DNA of 64,000 nt, taken from Nymphaea colorata. Its lineage: Eukaryota > Streptophyta > Magnoliopsida > Nymphaeales > Nymphaeaceae. Where the stretch lies: the NCBI RefSeq assembly GCF_008831285.2, contig NC_045144.1:13753858-13817857 (forward strand), read 5' to 3'. The notes under the pieces are model-generated. The model saw only the letters and a list, made by a program, of their open reading frames with translations, did not search any database and was not told the origin of the DNA. Position numbers and translations under genes: made by a program. The stretch's first letter is position 1; the number at the start of each line of letters is the position of its first letter. Positions 22,431 through 34,269 of the stretch are shown here, piece by piece.

Positions 22431-24605
22431 ATGGTGAGAACAAAAGGATGAAGGAGGCTGCCATGCAGGGCATGGCAGGGAATCAGTGATATAGTTCTTG
22501 GGCAGTGATCATCAAAAGTGCAGCAGGCAAAGAGGTGGATTGGGAAGATGCGTTGGATATCCCCGGTCTTGGCATTCATAATGTTAATGGACATCGGGCC
22601 TTGGTGATTTCTGATGAGATTCATGAAAGAATGGTGCTGCCTTTCCGAGGTCTGCGATTGGGTCCCTAGTTGGGGAAATCCTAGGGTTCAAGTGCATATA
22701 TTGGAAAGCTTTGAGCATTTGGAATCAACTCCCTTTACAATGTTGCAGAAGGGATTGTTTCTCATTCAAGCATCGTCTAAGGGGGCGTTGGTGGAAATCT
22801 TGTTGCCTATAAAATGGAAAGTTCATGGTAGGTATTTGGTAATTAGCAAATGGGAATCGGGGAAGTCAATGAAGATGAAGGCGGCCTCAGTGTACCAATA
22901 TGGGTTTGTTTGCCAGATAAGAGTTCCAAAAGTAAGAATTCTAAAGCCAGCAGGAAGAAACCTCTTGCTAACAAGGAGTTGAGTATGTTGAAGAAGAAAG
23001 GAAATGCTAAGAATCATAATTATGTTCTGAAAGAAAATTAAGAGGTGAATGTTTGGCCTGGGGGACAAAATATGAAATTCATCCTAGCAGGAGGGGAGGA
23101 GAATATCATAGGGGTATCTAACCACTAGGGGACAAACTTTTAATCTCTAATCAAGGATGAAAGTGGTATTATGGAACGCCAGGGGATTGTCCAGTAAGGC
23201 TGCACAAACAAACTGACTGAATCTGGTTAGTCATGAGAATCCTAATATTATTTTCTTCTTTGATTTGATGCTAACTGAAGAGTGTCCGTTAAGCTTTTTT
23301 AGGCGATTTCAAATTTTGATATGGAATCTCATGTTGAGGTAGAAGGTAAATGGGCTAGGATTAGTTGTGCCTAGGAGAAAAATGAGTTTAAATTTCTGAG
23401 TTGTCGGTTTAATTTGTATTGAAAGGATTGTATCTTCATGGAAAAGACAAGAGGGAAGAGGATTGATGTCATTGGGGTCTATTTGCATACTGATTTTAGG
23501 GTCAGACATGGCCAGTGAATTATGTTGGTGGCTATGTTGACGGGCAGGCGTAGTCCAATGCTGATCTTGGGGGATTTTAATTCAGTCAGAAAATCTTCTA
23601 AGAAGTTGGTAGGGCCTCGGCATTTTTGGCGTGCACGGCCTTCAATTCTTTCATCCAATTTGTTGGTCTAGAATAATTAATGGATGGGAAAGATTCTTTT
23701 GCTTGGTTGAATCATCGTAAGTCCGCAGAGTAGTTATGAGTAAAATCAACTGATGCTTCTACAATAAAACTTGAGCTGAGATGTTTGATGAATCACTGAA
23801 GTTAAGGTGAGATTTTAGAGCCTCTTTTGGTCATGCAGCGTTGGTGGATTTTTCTGTTTCACAGATTCAACGTGAGTTTGGCAAGAAGGTGTTCAAATAT
23901 TCCTTTCACTGGGACAAACACCTAAGTTGCCAAAATATTATATCTAGATTATGGCAGGTTGAAGACAAGGGATGCCCTATGATGCAGCCATGTGCGAAGC
24001 TGGACAAAATAAGAAAGGGTCTATGCCGCTGGAGAAGGAATGCTTTAGAAAAAGTTGATCTAAAAGTTGATCGTTTGCAGAAAGCGCTGGATGATATTCA
24101 TTTTTGTGATGATAGGGGTTCAAACCATTGGTTTGAGAAGGAAGAAAAAGTCAGATCTGAGCTGAATAAGACCCTGGAAGAAAAAGAGATCTATTGGAAG
24201 CAGAGGTCCGACGTGTAGTGGTTAAGGACAACTGGACAAGAGATGGAAATAATAGATTTTTCCTTTCTATGGTGAAAAGGATGGTTCAGAAGAGAAGGCT
24301 TGCTGAAACTTCAATTGATGAGGGCTCATTTAATGACCCCATGCAAATTCAAATCAGTTGAAAAAATCATTTAAAAAAAAAATTCTCTACAGATGACTCA
24401 AAAGGATCCCTGCTTGAAGATCTATGGCCTGGCATGTTAGTTTCTGATCAGGACAATGAGTATCAGCTTAAACCAGTGACAGAAGAGGAGATCAGACAGG
24501 CTGTAATAGGCTAGAAGGTGGATAACTTTTTGGGGCATGAAGGCTTTCCCGATGGATTTTTTCAAAACCAATGGTAAATAGTAGAAGATTTGGTGAGCAG
24601 AACTA
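22430..24605 (+). mobile_element. LINE: ORF1 remnant and endonuclease to start of RT (decayed)
   Basis: The first part (22430-23040) resembles the ORF1 of plant LINEs (gag-like, DUF4283-type) and ends in a basic frame. At 23157 a frame opens with MKVVLWNARGLSSKA, the typical start of the LINE ORF2 apurinic endonuclease, with a stop 20 codons in and several frameshifts after. 23841-24218 encodes the linker between endonuclease and RT (FEKEEKVRSELNKTLEEKEIYWKQRS). RT begins at about 24440-24500 with LKPVTEEEIRQAV, then is lost. The catalytic RT motifs are absent, deleted between about 24605 and the tail that follows. Dead. Confidence 0.75.
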
Positions 24606-24607
24606 TC

Positions 24608-24915
24608 ATAGAGGGGCCAGTTTGGAAACTGCTTATTTGAATTGGATATTTCCGCTAATAGTTTAGGATAATTCTTGTATATTCTTGAAATCTAATAGTG
24701 TAGCATGGTAGTCATCGCTGCAGAAATTTGCAACGGGCCATAATCTGCCTGCTCACATCAGGGTTGTCTGTAGAAGTGGTATCCTTGCTCTCTGAACAAG
24801 AGCGGTGGTGAACTGAGTGTCTGTGCTGCTCGTTTGTTATTTTTTTTAGTCATTCATTCTTTCAACTTTAATGGAATAGGGGTGATCCTCCAACCCGTTT
24901 TTCCTTCAAAAAAAT
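24608..24915 (+). mobile_element. LINE 3' tail, diverged copy of 3520-3868
   Basis: Starts GGGGCCAGTTTGGAAACTGC and follows copy A 3520-3868 with many substitutions and a deletion, ending in an A-rich run. It joins directly to the RT start upstream, so the element carries an internal deletion. The sequence to about 24990, including a CA tract, also matches the sequence after the LINE end in copy A. Confidence 0.75.
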
Positions 24916-25216
24916 AAATCTTTGGCTATAAATGTGGCCAGCTGATTTCAGTTATACACACACACACAGATGCATGCACACACATTCTCTCTATAGACTT
25001 AAAACGATATTTTTTAGGATTCACTTGAAAAATGAAAAGAAAAAGAGAAAAGTAGGTGAGCGGAAAAAAGATTGATAAAAACTCAACCCAAAAGTGGGAA
25101 TGGTTATGTTTTCTGATCGCAATAATCCACCATAGAAATTATTAAAAAAAGAAGAAAGTTGAACCATAGGGAACAAGAGTAACACATTAATACAAGACAT
25201 ACGTGATTGGACAATA

Positions 25217-26060
25217 TGCTTACACCCATGGGCAAAGGAGGAGCACGATTCTACTATTAATCAAGTCAAATAGAGGCTACAACGAGGCAATACAGTAAAA
25301 TCCCTCAAGACCCAAATCGGGCAATGCCCTAGAGGGAATAGCCAGAAAGAGAGAACTGAAGAGAATGAGATAATACATTTCTCTCTCTCAAAAGGGAAAA
25401 ATATAAGCAAATACCTCAAGAAATAGCCTCTAAATCAAAGATGGAGCCTTTCGTAAATGGCGAGCCCAAATGCTTCTTTCTGCTTTTCTTTCTCACTTTT
25501 TTCCCAAGAAATAAACCCCCAGACCCTAATTTGTAAAAGGAAGAGTGCCTTTATGGTTCCCTTTTTTTTCATAACTCACATCATTAGACTTATTTCATTA
25601 AAGACTCAAATGTGGAAAATATTTCTCTTATGTGGGGTTCAAGGTACACCTAACAAATCTCTTCGAATAAAATAGTACCTGACATCAATGTGTTTTGTCA
25701 TCTCATGATACATCTAATCTTTGGTCAAGTGAATGACACTTTGACTATCGTAATAAATAATCAATTTTTCTTGACTTGTACAAAGTTAAGATAACATGCC
25801 CCTCAACCAAATACATTTTTTAATTGCCTCAATGATTGCTATATATTTGGCCTTTGTGTAGATAATACAATAGTAGACTATAAAGTAGTTTCCCAACTGA
25901 TGGCACAACTTTCAAGAGAGAAAATCAAGCAAATAAGTGATCTCCTCCTATCAAGGCTACTTGCATAATCTGAAATCAACATATCCAACCAAGCTATCAC
26001 TGTTCCAAAGTCTCTAATGTATCCTTCAAGAATTTAAGAATCTACTCCACTGCTTGCCTA
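25217..26060 (-). mobile_element. Diverged fourth copy (D) of the copia relic: LTR and RNase H
   Basis: LTR remnant at 25217-25664 (begins TGCTTAC on plus, lacks its last part). It is joined by a deletion of about 220 bp relative to copy A to the RNase H end at 25665. This copy reaches further into RNase H than A-C: on the minus strand there are DYASSLDRRRSL, ISWETTL, IAIIEAIKKCIWLRGML and YYDSQSVIHLTKD, with stops and frameshifts. About 220 bp (24995-25215) lie between it and the LINE tail and are not in copy A. Confidence 0.75.
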
Positions 26061-26498
26061 TGGCCTTTTCAGGAGATGATCTATCTACTAACAACATTAA
26101 TTGCATGCGAAATGTCAAGTCTAGTACAAACCATCACATACATAATGCTGAGTCAGGCAGGCCATAACAACACTAGTTGTATCCTTCTTCAAGCTGTAGC
26201 TGTAAGATCTTCTCTTCCAGGCTCCGAGTCAACTTTTGCTTTTTCTGTTTTTCTTTGGTAGTTAAATATACTGGAAGAAGGACTTGTATAAACCAAGTGA
26301 TTTGACAGTCCTTTTGGCAAAGGTTGAAGAATCTGAGGTATAACCTTCTACATAGTTGACTATTTGCCTTTTCTTTAACTTATACATGAGATATTTACTC
26401 CTTTTCCCAAATTCAATTGGTCAATGCGTTTGCAGTCGTTTTTGCTTTATCTTATTCTGTTTTATTTTCTCTATTATAGGTTCTTCCATCTTTTGCAG
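26061..26498. other. Non-coding stretch
   Basis: Some of the beginning may still be minus-strand copia, too decayed to read. The end is a pyrimidine-rich intron-like tract before the first DUF810 exon. Confidence 0.4.
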
Positions 26499-27575
26499 GT
26501 GAAATACAAAGGAGTGAATGCCTCAGATCTCTGAGGGATATTTCCCTTGCACTTGCTGAGATGCCTGCACGTGGTGATCTAACAGGTGATGTCTGTCACT
26601 CGGCAGATGGTTACCATCTCAATGTTAAAGTATATGAGAAGCTGCTATTTAGTGTTTTTGACATACTGGACAAGGGCAAACTTGGTGAGGTTTGCTTCAT
26701 ACTGAAATCGTTGGCAATGGTTAGATGGCTGAACAACACTAACTGCAAATATTTCATTTCTCATCTCGTTTTCACAGGAAGTAGGAGATTCTTGAACTCT
26801 TGAAATCAATCTGGCAAATTCTAGGAATCACAAGGACTATCCATGGTATATGCTATGCTTGGGTCTTATTTCAGCAGGTATCTCTTTGTAACATATCTTT
26901 TGCTTCTGTTGAAATGATTTTTTTTGCATCTACTTGTTGCAGTTATGGGAGTGTTCTGCATTATCCAAGTTGTTGCATTGTGATATGTTTTGAAAATGAA
27001 ACTTCTAGAATGAAGGTTTCTTTCTTTGACTTTCTCTTTTTCTCAACCAAAGCTTTGTAGAAAATGGAAGAAATATACTCCGTTTTAATTCATATTTTTA
27101 TGAGGCCCTATTTTTAGTGACATTGAATTTGTTATCATGAATACTGAGAAGCCATATTATTATCTTTGAGAAGTTTGAATTATGAAACTTTCAAGCATGA
27201 CATTAATTGCTGAGAAGTGTTTTTCTTTTACCTTTATCAATCCTGTTGTTCTTTGTGCAAACATTTAGAAACAATTGACGTTCCTTTTGTTGTCACATTT
27301 TTTTGATTCTACTGTAACTAATGTAATGCTTTTCATATTGGCTTTTGTTATAACAGTTTATCATAACTGGTGAACAACGGCTTCTACAACATGCCACTGA
27401 AATGCTAAGAAAGATTCCACTAAAATAACAGCGAAGTATGCAGGAAAAGTTTTATTTGAAAGGCCTCTGTTTTCCAATCGAAGGAGAAATAGGGAATCAA
27501 GAATTAACATTTATGCATTCTGTCTTGTCACCTATAAAGCAGTGAGCTGATAAGCGTTTGGAGGATATCATTGCC
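26499..27575 (+). pseudogene. DUF810/MUN (PATROL1-like) pseudogene, middle exons
   Basis: Three exon-like blocks with GT/AG borders: 26499-26684 (ALAEMPARGDLTGDVCH, ADGYHLNVKVYEKLLFSVFD), about 26780-26877 (EILELLKSIWQILGITRTIH, CYAWVLF) and 27357-27575 (TGEQRLLQHATEMLRKIPL, SPIK, ADKRLED). These are characteristic of the central part of plant DUF810 proteins (PROTEIN UNC-13 HOMOLOG/PATROL1), MUN-domain proteins tied to vesicle tethering and plasma-membrane proton-pump delivery. Two in-frame stops lie in the third block and an apparent 1-bp frameshift at the second junction. It is a pseudogene from what is visible; the family assignment is from recalled family features, not a search. Confidence 0.75.
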
Positions 27576-27659
27576 ATTTTTTTGAGGTTAGTCTCTGCTT
27601 AGAATGACTCGGTGATTGTATTTCTGAATATGATGGTTGTTGATGAACATACATCGTCA

Positions 27660-28100
27660 AATACAGGAAGATATTGAGCATGATTATGAGAAATCTTAGA
27701 GGATTTATAATAAAGCTGCTAAGAGATAGATTGTGCTTGTTCCTAGCCCTTTTGGGGAAGGAACAGAATTTGCTGGGGCAGGTGGGGATCTACCAAGCCA
27801 GGAGTTCGAGCCCATGTGAGAGTGGGCTGAATTCTTATAATTGGTATCTGGTTCAACACTTGGACCTGGGGTCTTATACGCATAGACATGCTGCTTTAAG
27901 GGAGATGAAATTGAAAGTTTAATTCTACATCTAAGATTATGAAAAACCTTGAAGGATTGATACGAATGCTAGCTAAAAAATAGATTGACCTGGTTCATTG
28001 ACCATTCAGGGGAGAAACTAAAACTATTAGGGGGGTGGGTTGGGTCCACTAAACCAGGAGCCCAAACCCATGTAGTAATGGTTTATGTTGTTGGAATTTT
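27660..28100. repeat. Diverged tandem duplication in intron-like sequence
   Basis: 27665-27840 and about 27920-28090 share order and wording (GATTATGAGAAATCTTAGAGG / GATTATGAAAAACCTTGAAGG; CCAAGCCAGGAGTTCGAGCCC / ACTAAACCAGGAGCCCAAACCC) at an offset of about 250 bp. The GAGTTCGAGCCC resembles a tRNA-type B box, so this may be an old SINE pair. No gene is seen. Confidence 0.5.
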
Positions 28101-28151
28101 AGATGATGGAAAACATGTATTCTAATTGATTGGTGAATTTAGGTAATCACA

Positions 28152-29300
28152 GTTGGAGCTGATCCAGCGTTCGAATGGTTGTGAATTTTATCTTATTTGG
28201 GAACTTGATTAAGAGAGTTGTGATGTCCACTGGTGCTGTTTCTTTGGATGATGTTGGACTGGATCAAGTCAGCATTGATTATGTTCTCAACTGTGCCAAG
28301 AAAGGTTAGGTGACAAAAGATTTATACCGATTCAACTTCTGCAGCCATAAGAGAAAGAAAAAAACTTCTTGAAGGGTGGTTGTTCCTTTTTCTTTTTTGG
28401 AGCTTTTAGGAACTTGCTCTTGTTACAGGGGATGTGCTGCAATTATCAAAAGTAATCAGAGACCATTATGAAAAAGTCATCCTTCCAGCGACTTGTACAC
28501 TAATTAGACCGTATTCTAATTAATTGACTTGTAGTCTTTTGTAGCTTCTCAATCTGTTTGAAGCATTTAAATGAAGTATTTTGATGGATAAATGTACTAA
28601 CAAGTGCCTATAAGTAGATAAGTAGACAAACATATCTCTGAACAAACAAGCAAACAAATAAGTAATGTTTGTGTTTATGTGTGCATGCATGTGTGTGTAT
28701 ATGTCTACTTCATTTTCCAATAAGCTGACAAAGCAATTTAGACAGGCTTAAGCGCTGACTGTGTTACATTGGTCTTGAAGTGATCCTGTCAATAAACATA
28801 ACTAGTTCTGCGACTGTCTTGATTTTCTTTTCTTCTACAATATTTTTTTCAAATCAATCTTTTTCTGTGGTGTTTATTACATTTTGATGGATATGAAACT
28901 TCTTTCCAGGGTAAGCTTCTCCCACAGTCTGTCAATAACTGAAATTTGCATAGTTTTTTACGTATTTTCTTGTTCTTTTTGTTTTCTATAGTTTGGGGAA
29001 TGCTTTTTATTCATTTTTCAATCTGGAAGCTTTTGGTTTGATTTGTGTGTTCTTTTGCATAATGCAGCCATTTATCATCTTTATGCTTGTAAATGAAGGG
29101 CGCTTCAGCAGAAGAACTGTTTTACTTACTAGGGCAGAACAGTTAAGATCACCTCCGTCACCGTCCACACCTCTAGTTCCTATTCATATAGTGCCAGCAC
29201 TATTGTGGCAAATCTTACAAAGTCACAGTCCTTCATTCACCACCAGTTCAGGAGTTAACAATAGATGATATTGAGGATATTGATAATGAATATGAGTTGT
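28152..29300 (+). pseudogene. DUF810/MUN (PATROL1-like) pseudogene, N-terminal exons
   Basis: 28152-28304 reads LELIQRS, then after a frameshift NLIKRVVMSTGAVSLDDVG and DQVSIDYVLNCAKKG with a GT donor. 28429-28500 continues GDVLQLSKVIRDHYEKVILP behind an AG acceptor. About 29068-29300 holds a proline-rich part (LRSPPSPSTPLVP) and, shifted, [15 protein letters not shown] and a stop. In plant DUF810 proteins these features form the first 150 or so residues. Here they lie downstream of the middle exons, so the gene is rearranged or two partial copies sit side by side. Frameshifts make it non-functional. Confidence 0.72.
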
Positions 29301-29327
29301 AAGACGTCAACGAAATGATGCTCAACT

Positions 29328-29450
<123 letters not shown>

Positions 29451-29852
29451 TATATGGGGAGAGAGAGAGAAATAGAGAGAGAGAGTTGTTGAGTGGTCCA
29501 TCCAGTCACATTTTGTTTACAATTTTTTAAAATTAATTATATAGATGTGTTCTTCATGTCTAAAACTATAAAAACCAACACAAAAATTGTAGTTTTTGGA
29601 TATACAAGATTAGTTTTATAAGCTAAAAACTTTAACTGTTGATTATTATACTTCTATAAATCTTAGCCACACACTTACAATGTCATTTGTAGATGGATTT
29701 ATAATGTTTTATTGACCAAGATCACATCCATAGTTGATTTTACAAAAAAAAGATTTGATCATAATTGTGACTAGGCTGTCCAGCTGATTCCACTCATTCC
29801 TTACACACACACTCTCTCTCTCTCTCTACAAATGAGAGTTAAATATTGAGAG

Positions 29853-31042
29853 TTACTTTGTGATATTATCGTGGAGCTGCTTAGGGATAGGCTTGTGTCT
29901 GGGGTTCGTCATGCATCGCTGGTCTGAAACTCTTGTATTTTTTGTGTACTTGAAAAAGAAAAAGGAATTTCTGTTCGCAAAATTGTGCCACTCTTGCCAG
30001 GACGTACTAGTTCTAGATGGTGGTCGATCACGAATCTTTTTCCAAGGTGATGCTAGGCTTTTCCAAAAAGATCTTGAAATGTTAAAGGTAATCTTTTTTA
30101 CCATTAATTATTTCCTCTGGAGCATTGGAGAATTTGATGGTTTATATGGTTAGACATGCAATGAAGAATGGCTAGTGGGGTTTTGAGTCTCGAGTTGTGC
30201 CTCAGCTGTCTTAGGCCTCAACAATAAACCTGAGTTATCTGGTTCTGATTGAGTTAACTGTATTCAATCTTGTCACGTCTTCTTCTAGCGCACAAACAAG
30301 TTCACCTTTGTTCAAAATGGTTGGTTGTACATCTATGCAACTTTTTCCTACTGTGTGGTACATCAACTTGGAAACGAGTACCTTGCAGATTTTCTAGTAG
30401 TTATAGAACTCAATTTCATTTCCCAAGTTTTAACCTGAAGTTGGAACTGTTTTTCTTTGCTTATGGGATTGAGGACTCCCAATCCATTTGGAAATCAACC
30501 TGTTATTACTACTAAAGATAATATGTGAGGAGCTATAATCAGACATTGCATCGAAGTTCATCAAAACTTGACTATTAGATGTCTTCTTTTGCATGGGCTG
30601 TTCAACCTATGTTGGGCAATTGTCAACTCAAAGTTACGGTGTTCCTTTGATTTGATGATCTGTTGTTCTAGGGCTGGGTAATTCGTGTGGGTTCTTACTA
30701 TGGTATGGTGCTTTGTTTGAAAGCATGGGCTTTTTACTAGTTTTATCAGAGCCATCTGCCTAAATTGAAATACTTATTTAGTAATATTAGGTTCCTCCGA
30801 TCAAGTTTACATGGCTTTGTTTGTCAAATCATGTTGCTCCCAAATCTCATTTCACTTTGGTACAATTTTAATCTATGATCAATTCTCTATCAGTCAAGGA
30901 GGAACTTCTTGACAAGTATGTTTTGCTTGCAGCTTTTATTAGTCATTCATTTATGCAGGAATTCTTTATTTCAGGTGGTGATGGTTTGCTTGAGAGCTTG
31001 ACAGTACGTGCACAGCTGGTCATTAAACTACATGGCCTTGAT
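29853..31042 (+). pseudogene. DUF810/MUN (PATROL1-like) pseudogene, C-terminal exons
   Basis: 29853-29921 reads LLCDIIVELLRDRLVSGVRH. 30001-30087 reads VLVLDGGRSRIFFQGDARLF and DLEMLK between an AG acceptor and a GT donor. 30959-31042 reads EFFISGGDGLLESLTVRAQL and VIKLHG. These match the C-terminal end of plant DUF810 proteins in order, with the known intron between LK and EFF. The part between the middle and C-terminal exons (several hundred residues) is absent. No stop was seen inside these three pieces, but without the rest they cannot make a functional protein. Confidence 0.75.
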
Positions 31043-31884
31043 GTTAGTTTCTTTTGTCACAACATAGTAGTGCAGAGTTGCCGTCCATTGATTGACACTT
31101 CGAAGTTTACATCATTATCACAGATATCTTGTTTGTTCCGAAGAAAAGGTGATGTTGATGGTAAAAAAAATATGGAAAAAAGCATGATTTTTTCACCAAA
31201 ACAAATTTAATGTGTTTTTTCCCATGTTTTTTGTTTTTCTTTTTTTGACGTTAATATCATGGATTACACTTTAAACTTAAACTAAATTATTTATCATTGT
31301 TTATCATGATTAAAACATTATTTTTATCATAATATTCTAGTTGTTTTTTTATGTCTTGTAGAAGGTTTTTTCTTTTTTAAAAAATTATTTACTCAAAATT
31401 TCCCAAAAAAAACAACATTGCCACAGAGAAAAACCTCTGCTGTTATAACCCCAAGAAAAACCTTTTGATGTGATAAGGTGAATCAGCCGCAAAGAGTGGT
31501 ATGTGCTAAGGTTTGGAAACAAGCTGGAAAGCCCAAGCTATAGGTGTTGTAGCTTGCCTGATTGTGTTAGCTGTTTAATGTACAAAAGTATAATTGAAAA
31601 CTTACGGCTAGAACTGTAGGTCTATTTGATGGAATTATTATTCTAGCAGCGTGATGTAAAAAAACATACTTCGTAATTTGTTAATCAACAAGCTTGTTAA
31701 CAAAGATGCATTCCCAGTGGGGAACATTGCAGTCCCTCGGAACGCAGCATTCCCGCCCATTGCTTCAAAACATAAGACATAAAGCATACTTTCGTTTCTT
31801 TTTGTTGGTTTTAGACTTATTGAAAATATCTGAAAGTGAGGTTGATTTTTGGGTTATCACGAATGGGCTGTCACTTTACATCCT
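31043..31884. other. Non-coding stretch
   Basis: AT-rich intron- or UTR-like sequence after the last DUF810 exon. Frames of 80-110 codons (for example 31694-31942) have no family features. Nothing else is recognised. Confidence 0.45.
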
Positions 31885-32730
31885 CCATCCAGCGGTGGAA
31901 GCAACCGCCGTATTGGGGCGGTGGTTAAAATCGCCGGCATAGAGTAAGCGGTGACAGCTGTTTGGAACCTCCAGCGGTGTTTGACATCGCCGCGATAGAG
32001 CTATGGCGGTGACAACAGTGGGTACCTGTAGCGGTGGTTTAAATCGCCGGCATAAAGCTATAGCGGTGTTTGAGTCGCCGGGATAGAACTATAGCGGTGA
32101 CAGCAGTTGGGTACCTGTACCGGTGGTTTCTGTCGCCGGGATATAGCTATAGCGGTGATATCTGTTTGGAACCTCCAGCGGTGTTTGATGTCGCCGGTAT
32201 AGAGCTATGGCGGTGACACTTGTTTGTACCTCTAGCAGTGGTTTTAATCGCCGCAATAGAGCTATAGCGGTGAGAATCTCCAGCGGTGTTTAATGTCGCC
32301 GGTATAGAGCTATGGCGGTGACACTTGTTGGGTACCTCTAGCAGTGGTTTAAATCGCCGGCATAGACCTATTGTTGCGGACTTCCAGCGGTGATTTCGAT
32401 CGCTGGCATAGAGCTATGGCGGTGACAGCAGTTGGGTACGTGTAACGGTGGTTTTGATCGCCGGTATAGAGCTATGTACGTGTAGCGGTGGTTTCCATCG
32501 CCGGTATAGAGCTATAGCGGTGACAGCATATAGCGGCGGTTTCAATCGCCGGCATAGATCTATAGCGGTGAGACCTGTCGGGGACCTCCAGCGGTGCTTA
32601 TGATCGCTGCAATAGAGCTATGGCGGTTACAGCCATTGGGTACCTGTATCGGTGGCCACTGCGGGACAGCTGTTTGGAACCTCCAGCGGTGGTTCTAATC
32701 GCTGGCATAGAGCTATGGTGGTATGTACAG
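31885..32730. repeat. Minisatellite with AGCGGTG / TCGCCGG dyads
   Basis: About 15-18 irregular units, most near 58 bp, each containing AGCGGTGNTT, a 3-6 base spacer, TCGCCGG, ATAGAGCTATAGCGGTGAC and often GGAACCTCCAGCGG or GGGTACCTG. Each unit is the decayed form of an inverted repeat (AGCGGCGATTT / AATCGCCGCT). Such motifs are known from subterminal repeats of plant CACTA transposons, but I found no CACTA terminus on either side. The stretch is clearly more GC-rich than its surroundings and non-coding. Confidence 0.85.
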
Positions 32731-33355
32731 ATACAAAAAGCCAGGGTTGGGCCCCACCGGGGGAGGAGCGTGGAAGACAATTTTGTCATTTTTTCTCCCA
32801 CACCATTGTTAAACTAATTCCAAATTAAACGCTTAACTGCATACTTGAACCAGTTTGCTAAGCTATATATAATTAATTTGCCCACCCCAACGCACAAAAT
32901 TTATTGATTTTTCATTTTGCTGCATTCAATGATTAGCACCTTCATATAGATTTAGCATCTTGAGAATCTAAAATTGTTCGCCTCTGCCACTGATTTCAAC
33001 CAGCTTATTCCATTAGGTAAACAAATAACTTCTACAGTTTTATCAGACGTGAAAGAGATTAAGTATATAAGAAGCCTGACATAAAGAATTTGCCTACATT
33101 TACAACCATCTATACGTTATGAGTTAATAGTCGTGAGTTAATAATTAGAAAGGTAGCTGCTGGATTTTGTCACGTGAACATTGAATTCACTTAAAAAAAA
33201 AAAGGATAGATTCATGCTGCCAAATAAACCATGAGAAAATGAGCTGCCATTCAAGGGAGATATACAGACGGGACAACAATTAATGCAGCATGTGATCGCC
33301 AGCTTCCACTGCACGGCCGACCACAATTAAAGTAAGAAATAAACGACTTGACATT
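32731..33355. other. Non-coding stretch
   Basis: No gene or repeat recognised. Short frames on either strand lack family features. Confidence 0.45.
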
Positions 33356-33359
33356 TGGT

Positions 33360-33990
33360 GTAGGATTTGCGTTGACCCAAGCTAGTAAAAAGTGAAAATA
33401 AATGAAGAACAAGCTCGCCCCTACCTTGTGCTCAGCCTCTGTGTTTGGAACTTGTCTTTTGCTTGTTCTCTAAATCAAAAAATCATAAGCAAGAATGCAA
33501 GTCTGGATTCGAGTTTAGCAAAGCTAAAAGAAGAGGATCTTCTTGCTAAAAATGGGAGACAAAGATAATTTTGCTACTAGAAATCCTAAGCAAGAGTCCA
33601 ATGAAGTACCTTAGCTTAGCAAATCCAGAAGCAAAGAAATGCAAAAATGAGAGAAAGAGGGAGAGAGCTAGCTTGGACAATGGCAGTTGCTCCTCTCTTT
33701 GTTTCCTTCTCTTCTTCTTCTTCTTCTCTTGGCTGCAACAAAACAGGAAGGGAAAGAGACAGCACAAGTGTCAGAAAATGAAAATCGTCCCCCCTCCCCC
33801 CCCTCGGGGGTTTAATATATTTTTTTTCTTTTTTTCTTTTTGACTTTGATTTTGCCTAAAATCAAGGAGCAAGGGCGGGTTGCGCCCCACTTGCTTTTTA
33901 TTTTTTTCTAAAGTTTGTGAAATAGAAAAACTCCCTCCTTGGGCTGGTCCACCCTTGTGAGGTGGCATGTACCAACCAATGGTTGGTCAC
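33360..33990 (-). mobile_element. LTR fragment related to the large gypsy element at 57318-61142
   Basis: The order of motifs is the same as in 59330-59820 of the gypsy LTR: an ACCTTG boundary, TCTTTTGCTTGTTCTCTAA, AAGCAAGAATGCAAGTCTGG, TTTAGCAAAGCTA, CCTAAGCAAGAGTCCAATGA and CTTAGCTTAGCAAA. A GA-rich stretch and CTTGGCTGCAACAA follow. Similarity is partial (perhaps 65-75 percent by eye). It lacks the LTR ends and any internal region, so it is a decayed solo-LTR piece of the same or a sister family, on the same strand. Confidence 0.6.
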
Positions 33991-34269
33991 TTAGGTGGAA
34001 AGATGGCCATCATTGCTTGTGTGATGTGGCTGCCACATCACCCATTCTAATTCCCAAAAAAAAATAATCTTTTCTTATTTCAAGAATGGTCTTCAACACT
34101 TCTAAGATGAATGCAAAATAGCTTATCCTTCAAGTTTCCATCAACAAGCACACACAAGAACTATCACTATTGATGTTCAAATATAGTATGAAAGACGGTG
34201 AAAAACATGAAAATCACTCAATCCATAAAAAAAACCATAATTTTCATATTCTAATTACAGATAAAATCT

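Noticed and set aside
31885-32730. A complete CACTA transposon
   Set aside because: No CACTA terminus, transposase or 3-bp duplication was found on either side.
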